Origin: Rhizobium phaseoli
GTDB taxonomy: Bacteria; Pseudomonadota; Alphaproteobacteria; Rhizobiales; Rhizobiaceae
Assembly (NCBI RefSeq): GCF_003985125.1
Contig: NZ_ML133569.1
Location: forward strand, 124,001 to 188,000
Direction: 5' to 3'
Length of the DNA: 64,000 nucleotides
Position numbers and translations under genes: made by a program
Notes under the pieces: model-generated
What the model saw: the letters and a program-made list of their open reading frames with translations, nothing else
Databases searched by the model: none
What the model was told of the DNA's origin: nothing
Shown: one piece after another, positions 9,541 to 18,889 of the stretch
Layout of the letters: every line of letters starts with the position of its first letter
Numbering within the stretch: the first letter of the stretch is position 1

Positions 9541-10629
9541 TTACATGTCCGCGGCGGCATCGCCGTCGTCTGCATCCGGTCCGCCGTTCTGCAGGAAGCG
9601 GTCGGCGATGAGACCGGCATTCTGGCGCAACGCCAGCTCGATCTCACGGGCGAGATCCGGATTGTCGCGCAGGAAGGTCTTGGCGTTTTCGCGGCCCTGG
9701 CCGAGACGCTGGCTGTTATAGGAAAACCAGGCGCCCGACTTTTCGACGATGCCGGCCTTGACGCCGAGATCGACGAGTTCGCCGGTCTTCGATACGCCTT
9801 CGCCATACATGATGTCGAATTCGACCTGCTTGAAGGGAGGCGCCATCTTGTTCTTGACGACCTTGACGCGGGTCTGGTTGCCGATCACCTCTTCGCGCTC
9901 CTTGACCGAGCCGATGCGGCGGATGTCGAGGCGCACGGAGGCATAGAATTTCAGCGCATTGCCGCCCGTCGTCGTTTCCGGCGAACCGAACATGACGCCG
10001 ATCTTCATGCGGATCTGGTTGATGAAGATCACCATCGTATTCGACTTGGAGATCGAGGCGGTCAGCTTGCGCAGCGCCTGGCTCATCAGGCGTGCCTGCA
10101 AGCCGGGAAGGCTGTCGCCCATCTCACCTTCGATTTCGGCACGCGGCGTCAGTGCGGCGACCGAGTCGACGACCAGAACGTCGACGGCGCCGGAGCGCAC
10201 CAGCGTATCGGTAATCTCAAGCGCCTGCTCGCCGGTATCGGGCTGCGAGATCAGAAGGTTCTGGAGATCGACACCAAGCTTGCGGGCATAGACCGGATCG
10301 AGCGCATGTTCGGCGTCGACAAAGGCGCAGATGCCGCCCTTCTTCTGCGATTCCGCGATGGTCTGCAGCGCCAGCGTCGTCTTGCCCGAACTTTCCGGCC
10401 CGTAGATTTCGATGATGCGGCCCTTCGGCAGGCCGCCGACGCCAAGCGCGATATCGAGCCCCAGCGAACCCGTCGAAATCGTCTCGATTTCGATGACGTT
10501 CTCGTTGGAACCGAGTTTCATGATCGAGCCCTTGCCGAACGACCGCTCAATCTGTGAGAGTGCCGCTTCAAGCGCCTTGCTTTTGTCCACCGATTTGTCC
10601 TCTACCAGCCGCAATGAATTCTGAGACAT
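9541..10629 (-). CDS. recA: recombinase A
   Basis: This is a 362-residue protein with the Walker [10 protein letters not shown], the MAW region around [10 protein letters not shown], loop L2 ([17 protein letters not shown]) and an acidic C-terminus rich in D. It forms filaments on single-stranded DNA, drives homologous strand exchange and stimulates LexA self-cleavage. The start at 10629 gives the family N-terminus [20 protein letters not shown]. The frame runs further upstream through the promoter, so earlier starts are not credible. A LexA operator of the rhizobial recA type lies 47-62 bases upstream. Confidence 0.98.
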   Translation of the reverse strand: MSQNSLRLVEDKSVDKSKALEAALSQIERSFGKGSIMKLGSNENVIEIETISTGSLGLDIALGVGGLPKGRIIEIYGPESSGKTTLALQTIAESQKKGGICAFVDAEHALDPVYARKLGVDLQNLLISQPDTGEQALEITDTLVRSGAVDVLVVDSVAALTPRAEIEGEMGDSLPGLQARLMSQALRKLTASISKSNTMVIFINQIRMKIGVMFGSPETTTGGNALKFYASVRLDIRRIGSVKEREEVIGNQTRVKVVKNKMAPPFKQVEFDIMYGEGVSKTGELVDLGVKAGIVEKSGAWFSYNSQRLGQGRENAKTFLRDNPDLAREIELALRQNAGLIADRFLQNGGPDADDGDAAADM

Positions 10630-10676
10630 CTGATCCACCTTTAGGTTATTGAAGCCGCCCAAGCAATGTCGAGTTT

Positions 10677-10691
10677 GTACCCTATTTGTTC
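10677..10691 (-). promoter_or_regulatory. LexA/SOS operator of recA (GAAC-N7-GTAC)
   Basis: Read on the minus strand the site is GAACAAATAGGGTAC, a perfect GAAC-N7-GTAC. This is the form that mutational work on the R. etli recA operator identified as the LexA target. It lies 48 bases upstream of the recA start codon, where it would overlap the promoter. Confidence 0.85.
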
Positions 10692-10854
10692 CACTCTCGC
10701 AATAGGCGATCAAACGATTGAAAGAAAAAGGTAAAACAGCGCGTGTTCTATATTTGTTTTATCGATGCAAAGCAACGGCTTAAGGCAGAGGCGCCGGCCT
10801 TGCCGCCAGAAGGCACGGTGCCGATTCGCGCTTCGGGATCGGAAGGCGGTTGAA

Positions 10855-11799
10855 ATGAAAAAGAAGATTCTTGTTCTCGGCGGCGCCCATATCGACCGGC
10901 GCGGCCGCATTTCCGGGGAGACGGCACCGGGCGCCAGCAATCCCGGCACCTGGTTCGAGGAGCCGGGCGGCGGCGGCTTCAATGCGGCGCGCAACCTCGC
11001 AAGGCTCGGTTTTCAGGTGACGATGATTTCGCCGCGCGGCGGAGATCCCATCGGCGAGATGGTCGGCGAAGCCGCCGATTTCGCTGGCATCGACGACCGG
11101 CCCTTCGTTTTCCTCGACCGCAAGACACCGAGCTACACCGCGATCATCGAGAAGGACGGCAACCTGGTGATCGCCCTCGCCGACATGGATCTCTACCGCT
11201 TCTTCGTGCCGCGGCGCCTCTCGATCCGCTGGGTGCGCGAGGCTTTCGCCGCGCATGATCTCATCCTTTTCGATGCCAATCTGCCGGAAGAGACGATCGC
11301 GGCAATCGTCGCCAAGGCACGGTCGCTGGCCAAACCCGTCGCGGCGATCGCCATTTCGCCCGCGAAGGTCGTCAGGCTGAAACCCTGCATCGCGGATATC
11401 GACTACCTGTTCATGAACGAGGCCGAAGCCGCCGCCCTTGCCGGGGAACGGCCGGACGACGCCGGCGGCTGGCCGCCGCTTCTGAACGAGATCGGCATCC
11501 GGAGCGCCGTCGTCACCCGCGGCCGCCGCGAGCTCGTCGCGCTTTGCGGCGACCGCGCCGTGACGCTGCAGCCGCCGATCGCCGAGACCCTGGCCGATGT
11601 CACCGGCGCCGGCGATTCCCTTGCCGCCGGCACGATCGCTGCCTTGCTGCATGGCCTGCCGCTCGAGCAAGCCATCCGCCACGGCACCGCGGCAGCAGCG
11701 CTGACTGTGCAGTCGCCGCACGCCGTCAACGAAAATCTGACGCCGGATCTGCTGAATGAGGCGCTTGCCCTTGTTCCCCAGATCAGAATTCTGCATTGA
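10855..11799 (+). CDS. psuK: PfkB-family carbohydrate kinase, probable pseudouridine kinase
   Basis: This is a 314-residue ribokinase-fold protein. The N-terminal KKKILVLGGAHIDRRG and the substrate-binding GGGGFNAARNLARLG are PfkB signature 1; VTGAGDSLAAGTIAALLHG near the C-terminus is signature 2 with the catalytic Asp (GAGD). The next gene is psuG, so the likely reaction is ATP-dependent phosphorylation of pseudouridine to pseudouridine 5'-phosphate in the cytosol. The ATG at 10855 follows GGAAGGCGG; the frame is open upstream but lacks a ribosome site there. A RIME half-element separates it from psuG. Confidence 0.85.
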   Translation: MKKKILVLGGAHIDRRGRISGETAPGASNPGTWFEEPGGGGFNAARNLARLGFQVTMISPRGGDPIGEMVGEAADFAGIDDRPFVFLDRKTPSYTAIIEKDGNLVIALADMDLYRFFVPRRLSIRWVREAFAAHDLILFDANLPEETIAAIVAKARSLAKPVAAIAISPAKVVRLKPCIADIDYLFMNEAEAAALAGERPDDAGGWPPLLNEIGIRSAVVTRGRRELVALCGDRAVTLQPPIAETLADVTGAGDSLAAGTIAALLHGLPLEQAIRHGTAAAALTVQSPHAVNENLTPDLLNEALALVPQIRILH

Positions 11800-11820
11800 A
11801 GCGACCAAATGAAATAGTTG

Positions 11821-11867
11821 AGCATGATGTCGTCGGAAAACCGCTGACAGATTCGGCATCAGGCTCG
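11821..11867. repeat. RIME half-element (first palindrome only)
   Basis: GAGCATGATGTCGTCGGAAA and the mirrored TTCGGCATCAGGCTC correspond to the first palindrome of the copy at 2259-2373, in inverse orientation. It sits in the 88-base gap between psuK and psuG, so it would be transcribed as a hairpin inside this bicistronic message. Confidence 0.65.
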
Positions 11868-11887
11868 ATCGAGGACAGGACAAGATC

Positions 11888-12811
11888 ATGACCCAGCCCA
11901 TCTCCCCTCTTCTGCCGATCGCCTATTCCAAGGAAGTCGCCAGCGCCAAGCAGCGCGGCGCGCCGCTGGTGGCGCTGGAATCGACCATCATCACGCACGG
12001 CATGCCCTATCCCGGCAATATCGAGATGGCCCGCAGCGTCGAGGCGATCATTCGCGAACAGGGTGCCGTCCCTGCAACGATCGCCGTCATTCACGGCACA
12101 CTGCATGTCGGTCTCGAAGCAGCCGAACTGGAGCAGCTCGCCAAGGCGACCGATGTGATGAAGGTGTCGCGCGCCGATCTCGCCTTTGCGATCGCCGAGC
12201 GCCGCACCGGCGCCACCACGGTCGCAGCGACGATGATCGCGGCGGCGCGCGCCGGCATCCGCGTCTTTGCGACAGGCGGCATCGGCGGCGTGCACCGCGG
12301 CGCCGAGGAAAGCTTCGATATCTCGGCCGATCTCGAGGAACTGGCCCGCACCGGCGTCATCGTCGTCTGCGCCGGCGCCAAGGCGATCCTCGACATTCCG
12401 AAGACGTTGGAAGTGCTGGAAACCCGCGGTGTGCCCGTCGTCACCTATGAGAACGAAGAATTCCCGGCTTTCTGGTCGCGTTCCTCGGGGCTTCGCAGCC
12501 CGCTGTCGCTGAACAGCCCGGCGGCCATCGCCAATTTCCAGGCGACACGCGAACAGTTCGGCATCGACGGCGGCATGCTGATCGCCAATCCGGTGCCGGA
12601 AGCCGACGAGATCCCGCGCGAAGAGATGGAGATCTATATCGAGCGCGCCCTGGACAGCGCCGAGCGCGACGAAGTGACCGGCAAGGCGGTGACACCCTAT
12701 CTGCTCTCGACGATTTTTGACCTCACGGACGGCCAGAGCCTGAAGACGAATATAGCGCTTGTCGAGAACAATGCGCGACTGGCGGCAGAGATTGCCGTGG
12801 CGCTCGGGTAA
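11888..12811 (+). CDS. psuG: pseudouridine-5'-phosphate glycosidase
   Basis: This is a 307-residue protein with the strongly conserved PsuG stretches LVALESTIITHGMPYP, IAVIHGTLHVGL, VSRADLAFAIAERRTGATTV and FATGGIGGVHRGAEESFDIS. It splits the C-C glycosidic bond of pseudouridine 5'-phosphate to uracil and ribose 5-phosphate, the second step of pseudouridine salvage after PsuK. Length is typical. It is the downstream gene of a psuK-psuG pair, probably one transcript despite the repeat between them. Confidence 0.95.
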   Translation: MTQPISPLLPIAYSKEVASAKQRGAPLVALESTIITHGMPYPGNIEMARSVEAIIREQGAVPATIAVIHGTLHVGLEAAELEQLAKATDVMKVSRADLAFAIAERRTGATTVAATMIAAARAGIRVFATGGIGGVHRGAEESFDISADLEELARTGVIVVCAGAKAILDIPKTLEVLETRGVPVVTYENEEFPAFWSRSSGLRSPLSLNSPAAIANFQATREQFGIDGGMLIANPVPEADEIPREEMEIYIERALDSAERDEVTGKAVTPYLLSTIFDLTDGQSLKTNIALVENNARLAAEIAVALG

Positions 12812-12855
12812 TCATCGGCGTCGCCGGCCCGTCCCGCAACAATTGTTCTGCCGTG

Positions 12856-12967
12856 AGGCACCCCTCTTGGGCTGCCGGCCATCTCCACAAATCGGGAGAT
12901 CGACAAGAGGCTTGCTCCTCCCGCTCCGCCACCTGTTGGGGAGATGGGTGGCAGGCCAGGGGGATGG
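12856..12967. repeat. imperfect long inverted repeat, probably a rhizobial interspersed element
   Basis: The left arm (about 12858-12888, GCACCCCTCTTGGGCTGCCG then GCCATCTCC) recurs inverted at about 12935-12967 (reverse complement CGCCATCCCCCTGGCCTGCC then ACCCATCTCCCC). From general knowledge similar CTGCCGGCCATCTCCCC arms are scattered in rhizobial intergenic regions. It fills the gap between the convergent psuG and P-loop kinase genes and might also act as a transcript end. Confidence 0.5.
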
Positions 12968-12971
12968 CGTG

Positions 12972-13475
12972 TCACGTGGAGGCGGTACTGGCTTGCTGGG
13001 TTTGCCGATCGTAAAGCGCTAACTCCTCAGCGGTCGGCGGCTCAAACAGCTTGGACCACCTAAGCAGGTCCGGCCGCGAGATGTCGAACGCGCCGACTGG
13101 AAGCTCGGCGTTTCGTCGGGAGACCCGGTCCCAGAGCTCATCAAAGGGAATGTCGAGGAAGCAGAGAACGACCCGAGCGCCGGCCGCTCGAGCTTCATTC
13201 CGGCAGACGTCGCGTTCTGCCCGTGACCACACGCCCCAATCCACGACAACGTTACACTGAAGCCCGATAGCACGCAGAGCGATCTGCCATTGTAAGCTCT
13301 CGACTCGACCTCGGCACGGCCCGGTTTCGGCTTCTGGAGTGGAAATACCGGGGTAGAGCTTGTGCATCCAGTCGTCTCCGGTCAGACGGAGGGCAGATGC
13401 TTCATGTTCGATAATCTTGGCGAGCGACGTCTTCCCTGAACCGGGAAGACCGCAGGTGAGGTAGAGCGTGAGCAT
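12972..13475 (-). CDS. small P-loop kinase / AAA-family ATP-binding protein
   Basis: This is a 167-residue protein starting MLTLYLTCGLPGSGKTSLAK, a textbook Walker A (GLPGSGKTS). A Walker B-like strand VVLCFLDIPFDELWDRV follows, and LTGDDWMHKLYPG resembles the substrate region of zeta-toxin-like and adenylylsulfate-kinase-like enzymes. It likely phosphorylates a small molecule, but the substrate is unknown. No antitoxin-sized partner lies next to it, so I do not call it a toxin. It is transcribed away from cckA and ends in front of the inverted repeat. Confidence 0.75.
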   Translation of the reverse strand: MLTLYLTCGLPGSGKTSLAKIIEHEASALRLTGDDWMHKLYPGISTPEAETGPCRGRVESLQWQIALRAIGLQCNVVVDWGVWSRAERDVCRNEARAAGARVVLCFLDIPFDELWDRVSRRNAELPVGAFDISRPDLLRWSKLFEPPTAEELALYDRQTQQASTAST

Positions 13476-13710
13476 AGGAAAATCTCTGATCTTGGTTTGA
13501 CACGTGGCAGTGGCCCCGCGGTGTCGTGGAGGACTGCGCTTCGTTCAATGCCGCAAGGCGCGGCCAATCAGAGGTGTGTTGCCATAGTCTATCTTGTAGG
13601 ACCGCTCTGCTTGAGGATCAAGAGGGAGCGCATGGATGGGCTCACACGAGGTCGTCCAGCCCGCTCCCCCGCTCTCAGCCGCTCGAGTTGATGGATTCAT
13701 GGCCGAGCTG

Positions 13711-16314
13711 CTAACTATCCAGCGTCTCCTTCACGACCACAGCGAGCTGCTTGAGTGAAAACGGCTTCGGCAGGAACCCGAATTTCGCATCCGGCGGCAG
13801 GTTGCGGGCGAAGGCGTCCTCGGCGTAACCGGAGACGAAGATGAATTTCAGGTCGGGATAGGTCTTGCGCAGCTCACGCAGCAGCGTCGGGCCGTCCATT
13901 TCCGGCATGACGACGTCGGAAACGACGATGTCGACCTTGCCCTCAAGCTCTTCCATGATGCTCAGCGCCTCGACGCCCGAGCCCGCCTCATGAACGGTGT
14001 AGCCGCGCGTTTCCAGCATTCGCTTGCCGCCACGGCGCACCGCCTCCTCGTCTTCGACGAGCAGGACGACGGCAGATCCGGTCAGGTCCTCGGGCTGCTG
14101 CGCGGCGGGGGCCTCGGGCGGCGTGCCGACTGCGGCAATGGCGCTGTCGATCGCCCCGGCTTCGGCGGCAACCGCCGGCTCGGGGATATGGCGCGGCAGG
14201 AAGACGCGGAAGGTCGTGCCTTTACCCACTTCGGATTCCGGCTGGATGTAACCGCCCGACTGCTTGACGATGCCGTAGACCATGGCGAGACCAAGCCCGG
14301 TGCCTTTGCCGACATCCTTGGTGGTGAAGAAGGGTTCGAAGATCTTGTCCATGATGTCAGGCGCGATGCCGGTGCCGGTATCGGTGACCTCGACCAGCAC
14401 CATGTCCTCGGCCGGCATGTAGGAATAGTTGAAAGCGGAGACCTCGGCAGCCGTCAGGTTTCGCGTCCGCAGCGTCAGCGTGCCGCCCTCCGGCATCGCA
14501 TCGCGCGCATTGACGCAGAGATTGATCAGCACCTGCTCGAACTGCGACAGGTCGGTTTTGACGGGCCAGAGATCCCGGCCATATTGCACGTCGAGTTTGA
14601 CATTGGTGCCGGAGAGCAGCCGGTCGACCAGCATGCGCAGGTCGCCGACCACATCCGTCAGGTTCAACACCGAGGGCCGCATCGTCTGCTTGCGCGAGAA
14701 GGCAAGCAACTGACGCACCAGCACAGCGGCGCGGTTGGCGTTGCGCTTGATCTCCATCAGGTCGGCGAAGCTCGCATCGGAAGGACGTGCCTGCAGCAGC
14801 AGATGGTCGGACGACAGCAGGATCGCTGTCAGCACGTTGTTGAAGTCGTGCGCGATGCCGCCGGCAAGCGTTCCGACTGCGTTCATCTTCTGCGTCTGCG
14901 CCATCTGCGCTTCCAGCGCCTTCTGCTCGGTCACCTCGACAGCATAGACGATTGCCGCCTCCTCCGGCGCCTCGTCGCTCTGATCGATGACCGCATTGAC
15001 ATAAAAGCGGAAATAGCGCGCCTCGTCGGTCGGCGTGCGGGTGTCGAGCGGCGCGATGTCGCCCTGCCGGTCCTTCGCCGCCGCCAGCGCCGCGGCCAGC
15101 TGCGGCCGGTCGCTCTCCTGCACGATGGTTTCGAGCGAGGGGGATTTCTCGAGATCGTCGCGCGACACGACCCCGGAAAACAGTTTCAGGAACGGCGCAT
15201 TGGTGCGCAGAATGCGCCCCTCGCCATCGACCGAGGCGATCGCCATCGGCGTGTTGTTGAAGAAGCGAGTGAAGCGCATGGCGGCGGCCGAAGCGGACTG
15301 GCCGCTCTCGCTGCTCTTTTCGCGCGCGAGCACGATCGTCCGGCTTTCGCCGGGCGCGCCGTCGCGCATCGAAGTGACGCTGTGAATGATCTGCACCGGC
15401 AGGCTCTGACCGTTGGTCTTGCGCAGGTCGAGATCGAGCGTCACCGTCTTCTTCAAGCCGGGTTCGGCCTGCACCGACTGGATCAGTGCCAGCCCCTCGC
15501 CCGCCACCAAATCGCCGATCGACATCGAGCCCGGCAGGAACTTGGTCAGGTCGAGGCCCAGCCACTCGGCAAGCGTGGCATTCAGGTAGAAGATTTCGCC
15601 CTTCCGGCCGGCGGAGAAAAAGCCGGCGGGCGCGTGATCGAGATAGTCGATCGCGTTCTGCAGCTCCTTGAAGAATCGCTCCTGATCGTCGCGTTCGGCG
15701 GTGATGTCGGTGATCTGCCAGATCTGCAGCGGCTTGCCGCTATTGTCCTCCTGATGCAGCAGCCGCGCCTTCAGCCGATACCAATGCGCGCCCGAGTTGT
15801 TGGAGCCGGGTCCGACGGCGCGCAGCAGCCGGAATTCCTCGCGGCCTTCCTTGCCCTCGCGCAGACCATTGACCAGCCGATAGAGCGCCTCGTTGGACTC
15901 GCGATGGCGCGACAGCAGCGTTTCGAGCGTCTGGACTTCGGTCGCCTTGCGCGCCCCGGTCAGAGCGCCGTAGGCAGCGTTCGCATAGATGATCCGGCCC
16001 TTGTCGTCGGTGATCAGCGTCCCATCCGGGTGGCTGTTGAGAAAGGCGCGCGCCAGGCTGTCGGACTGGTGCTGCGGCATCACCTCGATGAAGCCGATGA
16101 CCGAAGAGACCAGGAAGAAGATCCCGACCATGGCGAGCACGCCGAGGCCGCCAAGCACCATCTCGTTGTCGAGAGATCTTTTGAAGACGACGAAGGCACC
16201 GGCTGCCGCGATCAGCACGAGCGCCAACAGGAGAATCCGCAAAACCGTGCCAGAACGCCCCCCACGATCCACAAGCGGTGCGTTATAATCGTCGGCCTGA
16301 CGCGGTTTCGTCAT
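13711..16314 (-). CDS. cckA: cell-cycle hybrid histidine kinase CckA
   Basis: This is an 867-residue protein with two N-terminal membrane helices (about 26-44 and 53-79), PAS-like sensor domains (about 85-205, 225-330 and 350-465), a HisKA domain with the phospho-accepting His489 in [15 protein letters not shown], an ATPase domain ([28 protein letters not shown]) and a receiver domain with phospho-acceptor Asp800 ([12 protein letters not shown]). Domain order and the AHDFNN motif are those of CckA, which feeds phosphate through ChpT to CtrA and CpdR to control the alphaproteobacterial cell cycle. It is divergent from a FliO-like gene. Confidence 0.95.
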   Translation of the reverse strand: MTKPRQADDYNAPLVDRGGRSGTVLRILLLALVLIAAAGAFVVFKRSLDNEMVLGGLGVLAMVGIFFLVSSVIGFIEVMPQHQSDSLARAFLNSHPDGTLITDDKGRIIYANAAYGALTGARKATEVQTLETLLSRHRESNEALYRLVNGLREGKEGREEFRLLRAVGPGSNNSGAHWYRLKARLLHQEDNSGKPLQIWQITDITAERDDQERFFKELQNAIDYLDHAPAGFFSAGRKGEIFYLNATLAEWLGLDLTKFLPGSMSIGDLVAGEGLALIQSVQAEPGLKKTVTLDLDLRKTNGQSLPVQIIHSVTSMRDGAPGESRTIVLAREKSSESGQSASAAAMRFTRFFNNTPMAIASVDGEGRILRTNAPFLKLFSGVVSRDDLEKSPSLETIVQESDRPQLAAALAAAKDRQGDIAPLDTRTPTDEARYFRFYVNAVIDQSDEAPEEAAIVYAVEVTEQKALEAQMAQTQKMNAVGTLAGGIAHDFNNVLTAILLSSDHLLLQARPSDASFADLMEIKRNANRAAVLVRQLLAFSRKQTMRPSVLNLTDVVGDLRMLVDRLLSGTNVKLDVQYGRDLWPVKTDLSQFEQVLINLCVNARDAMPEGGTLTLRTRNLTAAEVSAFNYSYMPAEDMVLVEVTDTGTGIAPDIMDKIFEPFFTTKDVGKGTGLGLAMVYGIVKQSGGYIQPESEVGKGTTFRVFLPRHIPEPAVAAEAGAIDSAIAAVGTPPEAPAAQQPEDLTGSAVVLLVEDEEAVRRGGKRMLETRGYTVHEAGSGVEALSIMEELEGKVDIVVSDVVMPEMDGPTLLRELRKTYPDLKFIFVSGYAEDAFARNLPPDAKFGFLPKPFSLKQLAVVVKETLDS

Positions 16315-16618
16315 GTATTCCTCGCATAAGCCCTTCCCATTTCATAGCACGAACACGAAGCAGGAATCAGGCACTCTTTCCTTCTTAGCAATTTGCCACG
16401 CCGGCAAAAACACCGGTCACCGGCAAGACTGCTTGAATTCACAGGCTAGCGCGCCATCTGCCTCGGAAGCCGCCGCTGCTGCCCGTGCGCAAGCCGGCAG
16501 CCGTCATCCGGCACAATAGGAGATCGCCTTCCTGCGTCACTGGACAGGACCTTCGGCCCTTGTTTAAGGAACGGAAAAGTCGTCAATATGTGCCGAATGC
16601 GAAATGGAGTGAGTGACT
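16315..16618. other. divergent cckA / FliO-like promoter region
   Basis: These 304 bases lie between two divergent start codons and should hold both promoters. I see a ribosome site GGAG before the plus-strand gene, but no TTAA-N7-TTAA CtrA box, no riboswitch and no repeat. Confidence 0.5.
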
Positions 16619-17647
16619 ATGTTCGATGATCTTGTAGGAGCTTACGGCAGCCGTTTCCTGCTTGCGGCCGGTGGCGTCGGCCTGGCGCTTCTCCTGCTCA
16701 TTCTGGCGCTCTGGCTGATCCGAAGCCGCGCCCCCTCGCCCTTCGTGCGCGGCGGCCGCAACCGTCAGCCCCGCCTGCAGGTGCTGGATGCGGCAGCCGT
16801 CGATACCCGCCGCCGGCTGGTGCTGGTGCGCCGCGACGACGTCGAACATCTGATCATGATCGGCGGTCCGACCGACATCGTCATCGAAAGCCGCATCCTG
16901 GCCGAGGCGGCCGAACAGACCGAAAGCGTCAGACGGCCCGAGCCGGCCGGGGAGCGGCCAGCAATCGTCCCGCGCCCTGAAACACCGCCCGTTTCCGTAA
17001 GCCGTCCGCCGCTTGCCGCCCGTAGCGAGCCTGCCGCCGAGCCCGTCTTCGCGGCCCCAGCCGCGCCGGAGCCGCGCCCTCGCCCCGAACCGCCGGTCCA
17101 GCTGGCCGTGCCGCCGCCGGTGGCCACCAGCCCGCTTCCGGCGGAACCCGCGACAACTCCGCTGTCGGCCGAACGCGACCATTCTCCGCGCCCCGCTCCG
17201 CTCCAGCCGCGCCCGCCGGAGCAACCGATTGTCCCACCGGTTGCACAGCCCGCTCCATATCACGATACGGCGAGCGCCGCCGAAATCCTTGACGCCGCCC
17301 GCCAGCGGGTCCTGCCACAGCAGCGCATCGATCCAGAGGTCTCCGCCCCCGACAGGCCGGTGCCGCGCACCGCACCCGCGACACTCGATGACGAAGCGGC
17401 TGCGCAATCGGCAGCGGCGGTTCGCCGTGATTTCCAGCGGGTGCTGGAACAGGAAATGGCGAACAACCTGACGGCGGAGCGCATCGTGCCGACCCCGGCA
17501 AACCAGACCCCGCGCCCGGCTGCGCCGCAGCCGGCCAACCTGCCGCGCCGCGATCCCGAGCTTGCCCCGATCACCGGTGCCGACACCGAGCTGCAGAAGG
17601 AAGTTGCCCGCATTTTCGGCGAAATGAGCGTCAATCGCGACAAGTGA
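16619..17647 (+). CDS. FliO-like single-pass membrane protein with proline-rich tail
   Basis: This is a 342-residue protein. Residues 15-37 form one membrane helix (FLLAAGGVGLALLLLILALWL), directly followed by a short basic domain LQVLDAAAVDTRRRLVLVRR DD that matches the FliO/FlhB-associated pattern of a small soluble domain after one helix. Residues about 100-290 are very rich in Pro, Ala and Arg. The last 50 residues include ADTELQKEVARIFGEM. FliO helps assemble the flagellar export gate, but no other flagellar gene is nearby, so a role outside flagella, perhaps at the envelope, is equally possible. The ATG at 16619 has GGAG nine bases upstream; a GTG six bases earlier is less well spaced. 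Confidence 0.65.
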   Translation: MFDDLVGAYGSRFLLAAGGVGLALLLLILALWLIRSRAPSPFVRGGRNRQPRLQVLDAAAVDTRRRLVLVRRDDVEHLIMIGGPTDIVIESRILAEAAEQTESVRRPEPAGERPAIVPRPETPPVSVSRPPLAARSEPAAEPVFAAPAAPEPRPRPEPPVQLAVPPPVATSPLPAEPATTPLSAERDHSPRPAPLQPRPPEQPIVPPVAQPAPYHDTASAAEILDAARQRVLPQQRIDPEVSAPDRPVPRTAPATLDDEAAAQSAAAVRRDFQRVLEQEMANNLTAERIVPTPANQTPRPAAPQPANLPRRDPELAPITGADTELQKEVARIFGEMSVNRDK

Positions 17648-18047
17648 TGCCGCAAGCCCGGTTGCGCGCATTCGTGACCTCATCATGAAGTTGCAAAAAT
17701 GCCGCAATGCCGCGGCTTCTCGGTCCCGGAGTTCATCGGGCCTCCCCACCGCGTCGATCATTTGTTATCAATCGACGCGAAGAGCTTTGGCGCATCGAGG
17801 TCACACTTTGCCTAAGTAAATACCGGTCTCACTCCAATTTCACCCCGTACTGCCGCACAGCGAGATGCTGGCGGCATGCGACCATGTTCATCGGGTGGTG
17901 GCGAGAGACCGGTTTGGCATTGTTACAATGTGCCATGTGCAGTTCCGCTGCTCAGCTCTTCAGCCGCCGACAACATCGCCACACCGCGCCCGCAAGGCTT
18001 TCTCATGCACCATCTTGGTGGACTTCCGAACGGAAGACCAAGACGCG
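17648..18047. other. 400-base gap without a supported gene
   Basis: No open frame here shows coding character, and no hairpin terminator, repeat or regulatory box is clear. The promoter of the DUF1062 gene must lie within it. Confidence 0.4.
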
Positions 18048-18683
18048 ATGTGCAAGACGCTTCGGGTCCGATGGACCATCACCCCTAAGACAGCGCCCCG
18101 GCCATGGATTGCGTGTGGCGGATGCGGAGGCCTCAGAGCTTTCCGAGCCAGCGACAAGATCCGGCTGAATGCCAACGGTCGCAAACTCGACGCCTGGCTG
18201 ATCTACAAATGCCTCACCTGCGAAAGGACATGGAACCGGCCAATCCTAGAGCGCCGGAATATCCGTGACATCGATCCGCTGACGCTCGATGCGCTGCAGT
18301 CGAACGACCCCGATTGGATTCGCGCAGAAACCTTCAATCTCGATGGGCTGCGGCGCAAATCACAGCGCGTGGACGAATTCGCCGAATTCGACATCGTCAA
18401 GAAGATACGGCACGAGATCGCGGGCTGGACATGCCTGGAAATCGAACTGGCGGCCCAGTTCGCCACAAATATCCGCCTGGATCGACTGCTGGCCGGGGAG
18501 TTGAAAATCTCGCGCTCGCGGCTGCAGGCTCTGCGCGATCAGGGCCTATGTCGAACGGACCCCGGCGGGGCGGATATCATGCGGCGGCGGATCAGGAGTG
18601 GCACGCTCGTCACGATCGATCTCGCCATGGAGGCAGAACGGGAGCGGCTGTGGAAACCTTTGGCTACAATTGGCCCGCTCTGA
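18048..18683 (+). CDS. DUF1062 family protein
   Basis: This is a 211-residue protein starting CKTLRVRWTITPKTAPRPW, with the family hallmark IACGGCGGLRAFRASDKIRLNANGRKLDAWLIYKCLTCERTWN. CGGCGG and CLTCER form a CxxC...CxxC pair, a likely zinc ribbon. The C-terminal half is helical and basic (LKISRSRLQALRDQG) and could bind nucleic acid. Biochemical role is unknown. I chose the ATG at 18048 because conserved sequence begins there; the frame is open upstream but looks non-coding. Confidence 0.8.
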   Translation: MCKTLRVRWTITPKTAPRPWIACGGCGGLRAFRASDKIRLNANGRKLDAWLIYKCLTCERTWNRPILERRNIRDIDPLTLDALQSNDPDWIRAETFNLDGLRRKSQRVDEFAEFDIVKKIRHEIAGWTCLEIELAAQFATNIRLDRLLAGELKISRSRLQALRDQGLCRTDPGGADIMRRRIRSGTLVTIDLAMEAERERLWKPLATIGPL

Positions 18684-18688
18684 TGCAC

Positions 18689-18783
18689 GTCGCCTGGAAG
18701 CGTGTGGAGGTTCTGGGACAGCGACATGCATAAAAACAAGGGCTGAAGCGCGTCGCATGAATCAAGTTTGATGCGACGCGCTT
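18689..18783. repeat. dispersed palindromic repeat, second family (copy 1)
   Basis: GGAAGCGTGTGGAGGTTCTG, a GACATGCATAAAAACAA block and a 13-bp stem (AAGCGCGTCGCAT / ATGCGACGCGCTT) resemble 26367-26457 in order and sequence. The hairpin end could also stop the DUF1062 transcript. Confidence 0.65.
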
Positions 18784-18830
18784 GCATGGGCGGCGCAAGA
18801 CCGATCGACAAGCCGGGAGTGCGACTCGAC

Positions 18831-18861
18831 AAAAAAGGCGCCGCGATCAGATCGCGGCGCC
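18831..18861 (-). terminator. dksA terminator
   Basis: On the minus strand GGCGCCGCGA and TCGCGGCGCC pair around a five-base loop and are followed by six T. It begins about 30 bases after the dksA-type stop codon. Confidence 0.9.
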
Positions 18862-18889
18862 CAATGTGTCTCTGCCAATATGGAAACCG

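Noticed and set aside
12972..13475. zeta-type toxin of a toxin-antitoxin pair
   Set aside because: There is a P-loop and an Asp-rich substrate loop, but no small antitoxin gene is adjacent.
13990..16329. 779-codon open frame antisense to cckA
   Set aside because: Its predicted protein is low-complexity and rich in Arg, Asp and His, the mirror of cckA codon use.
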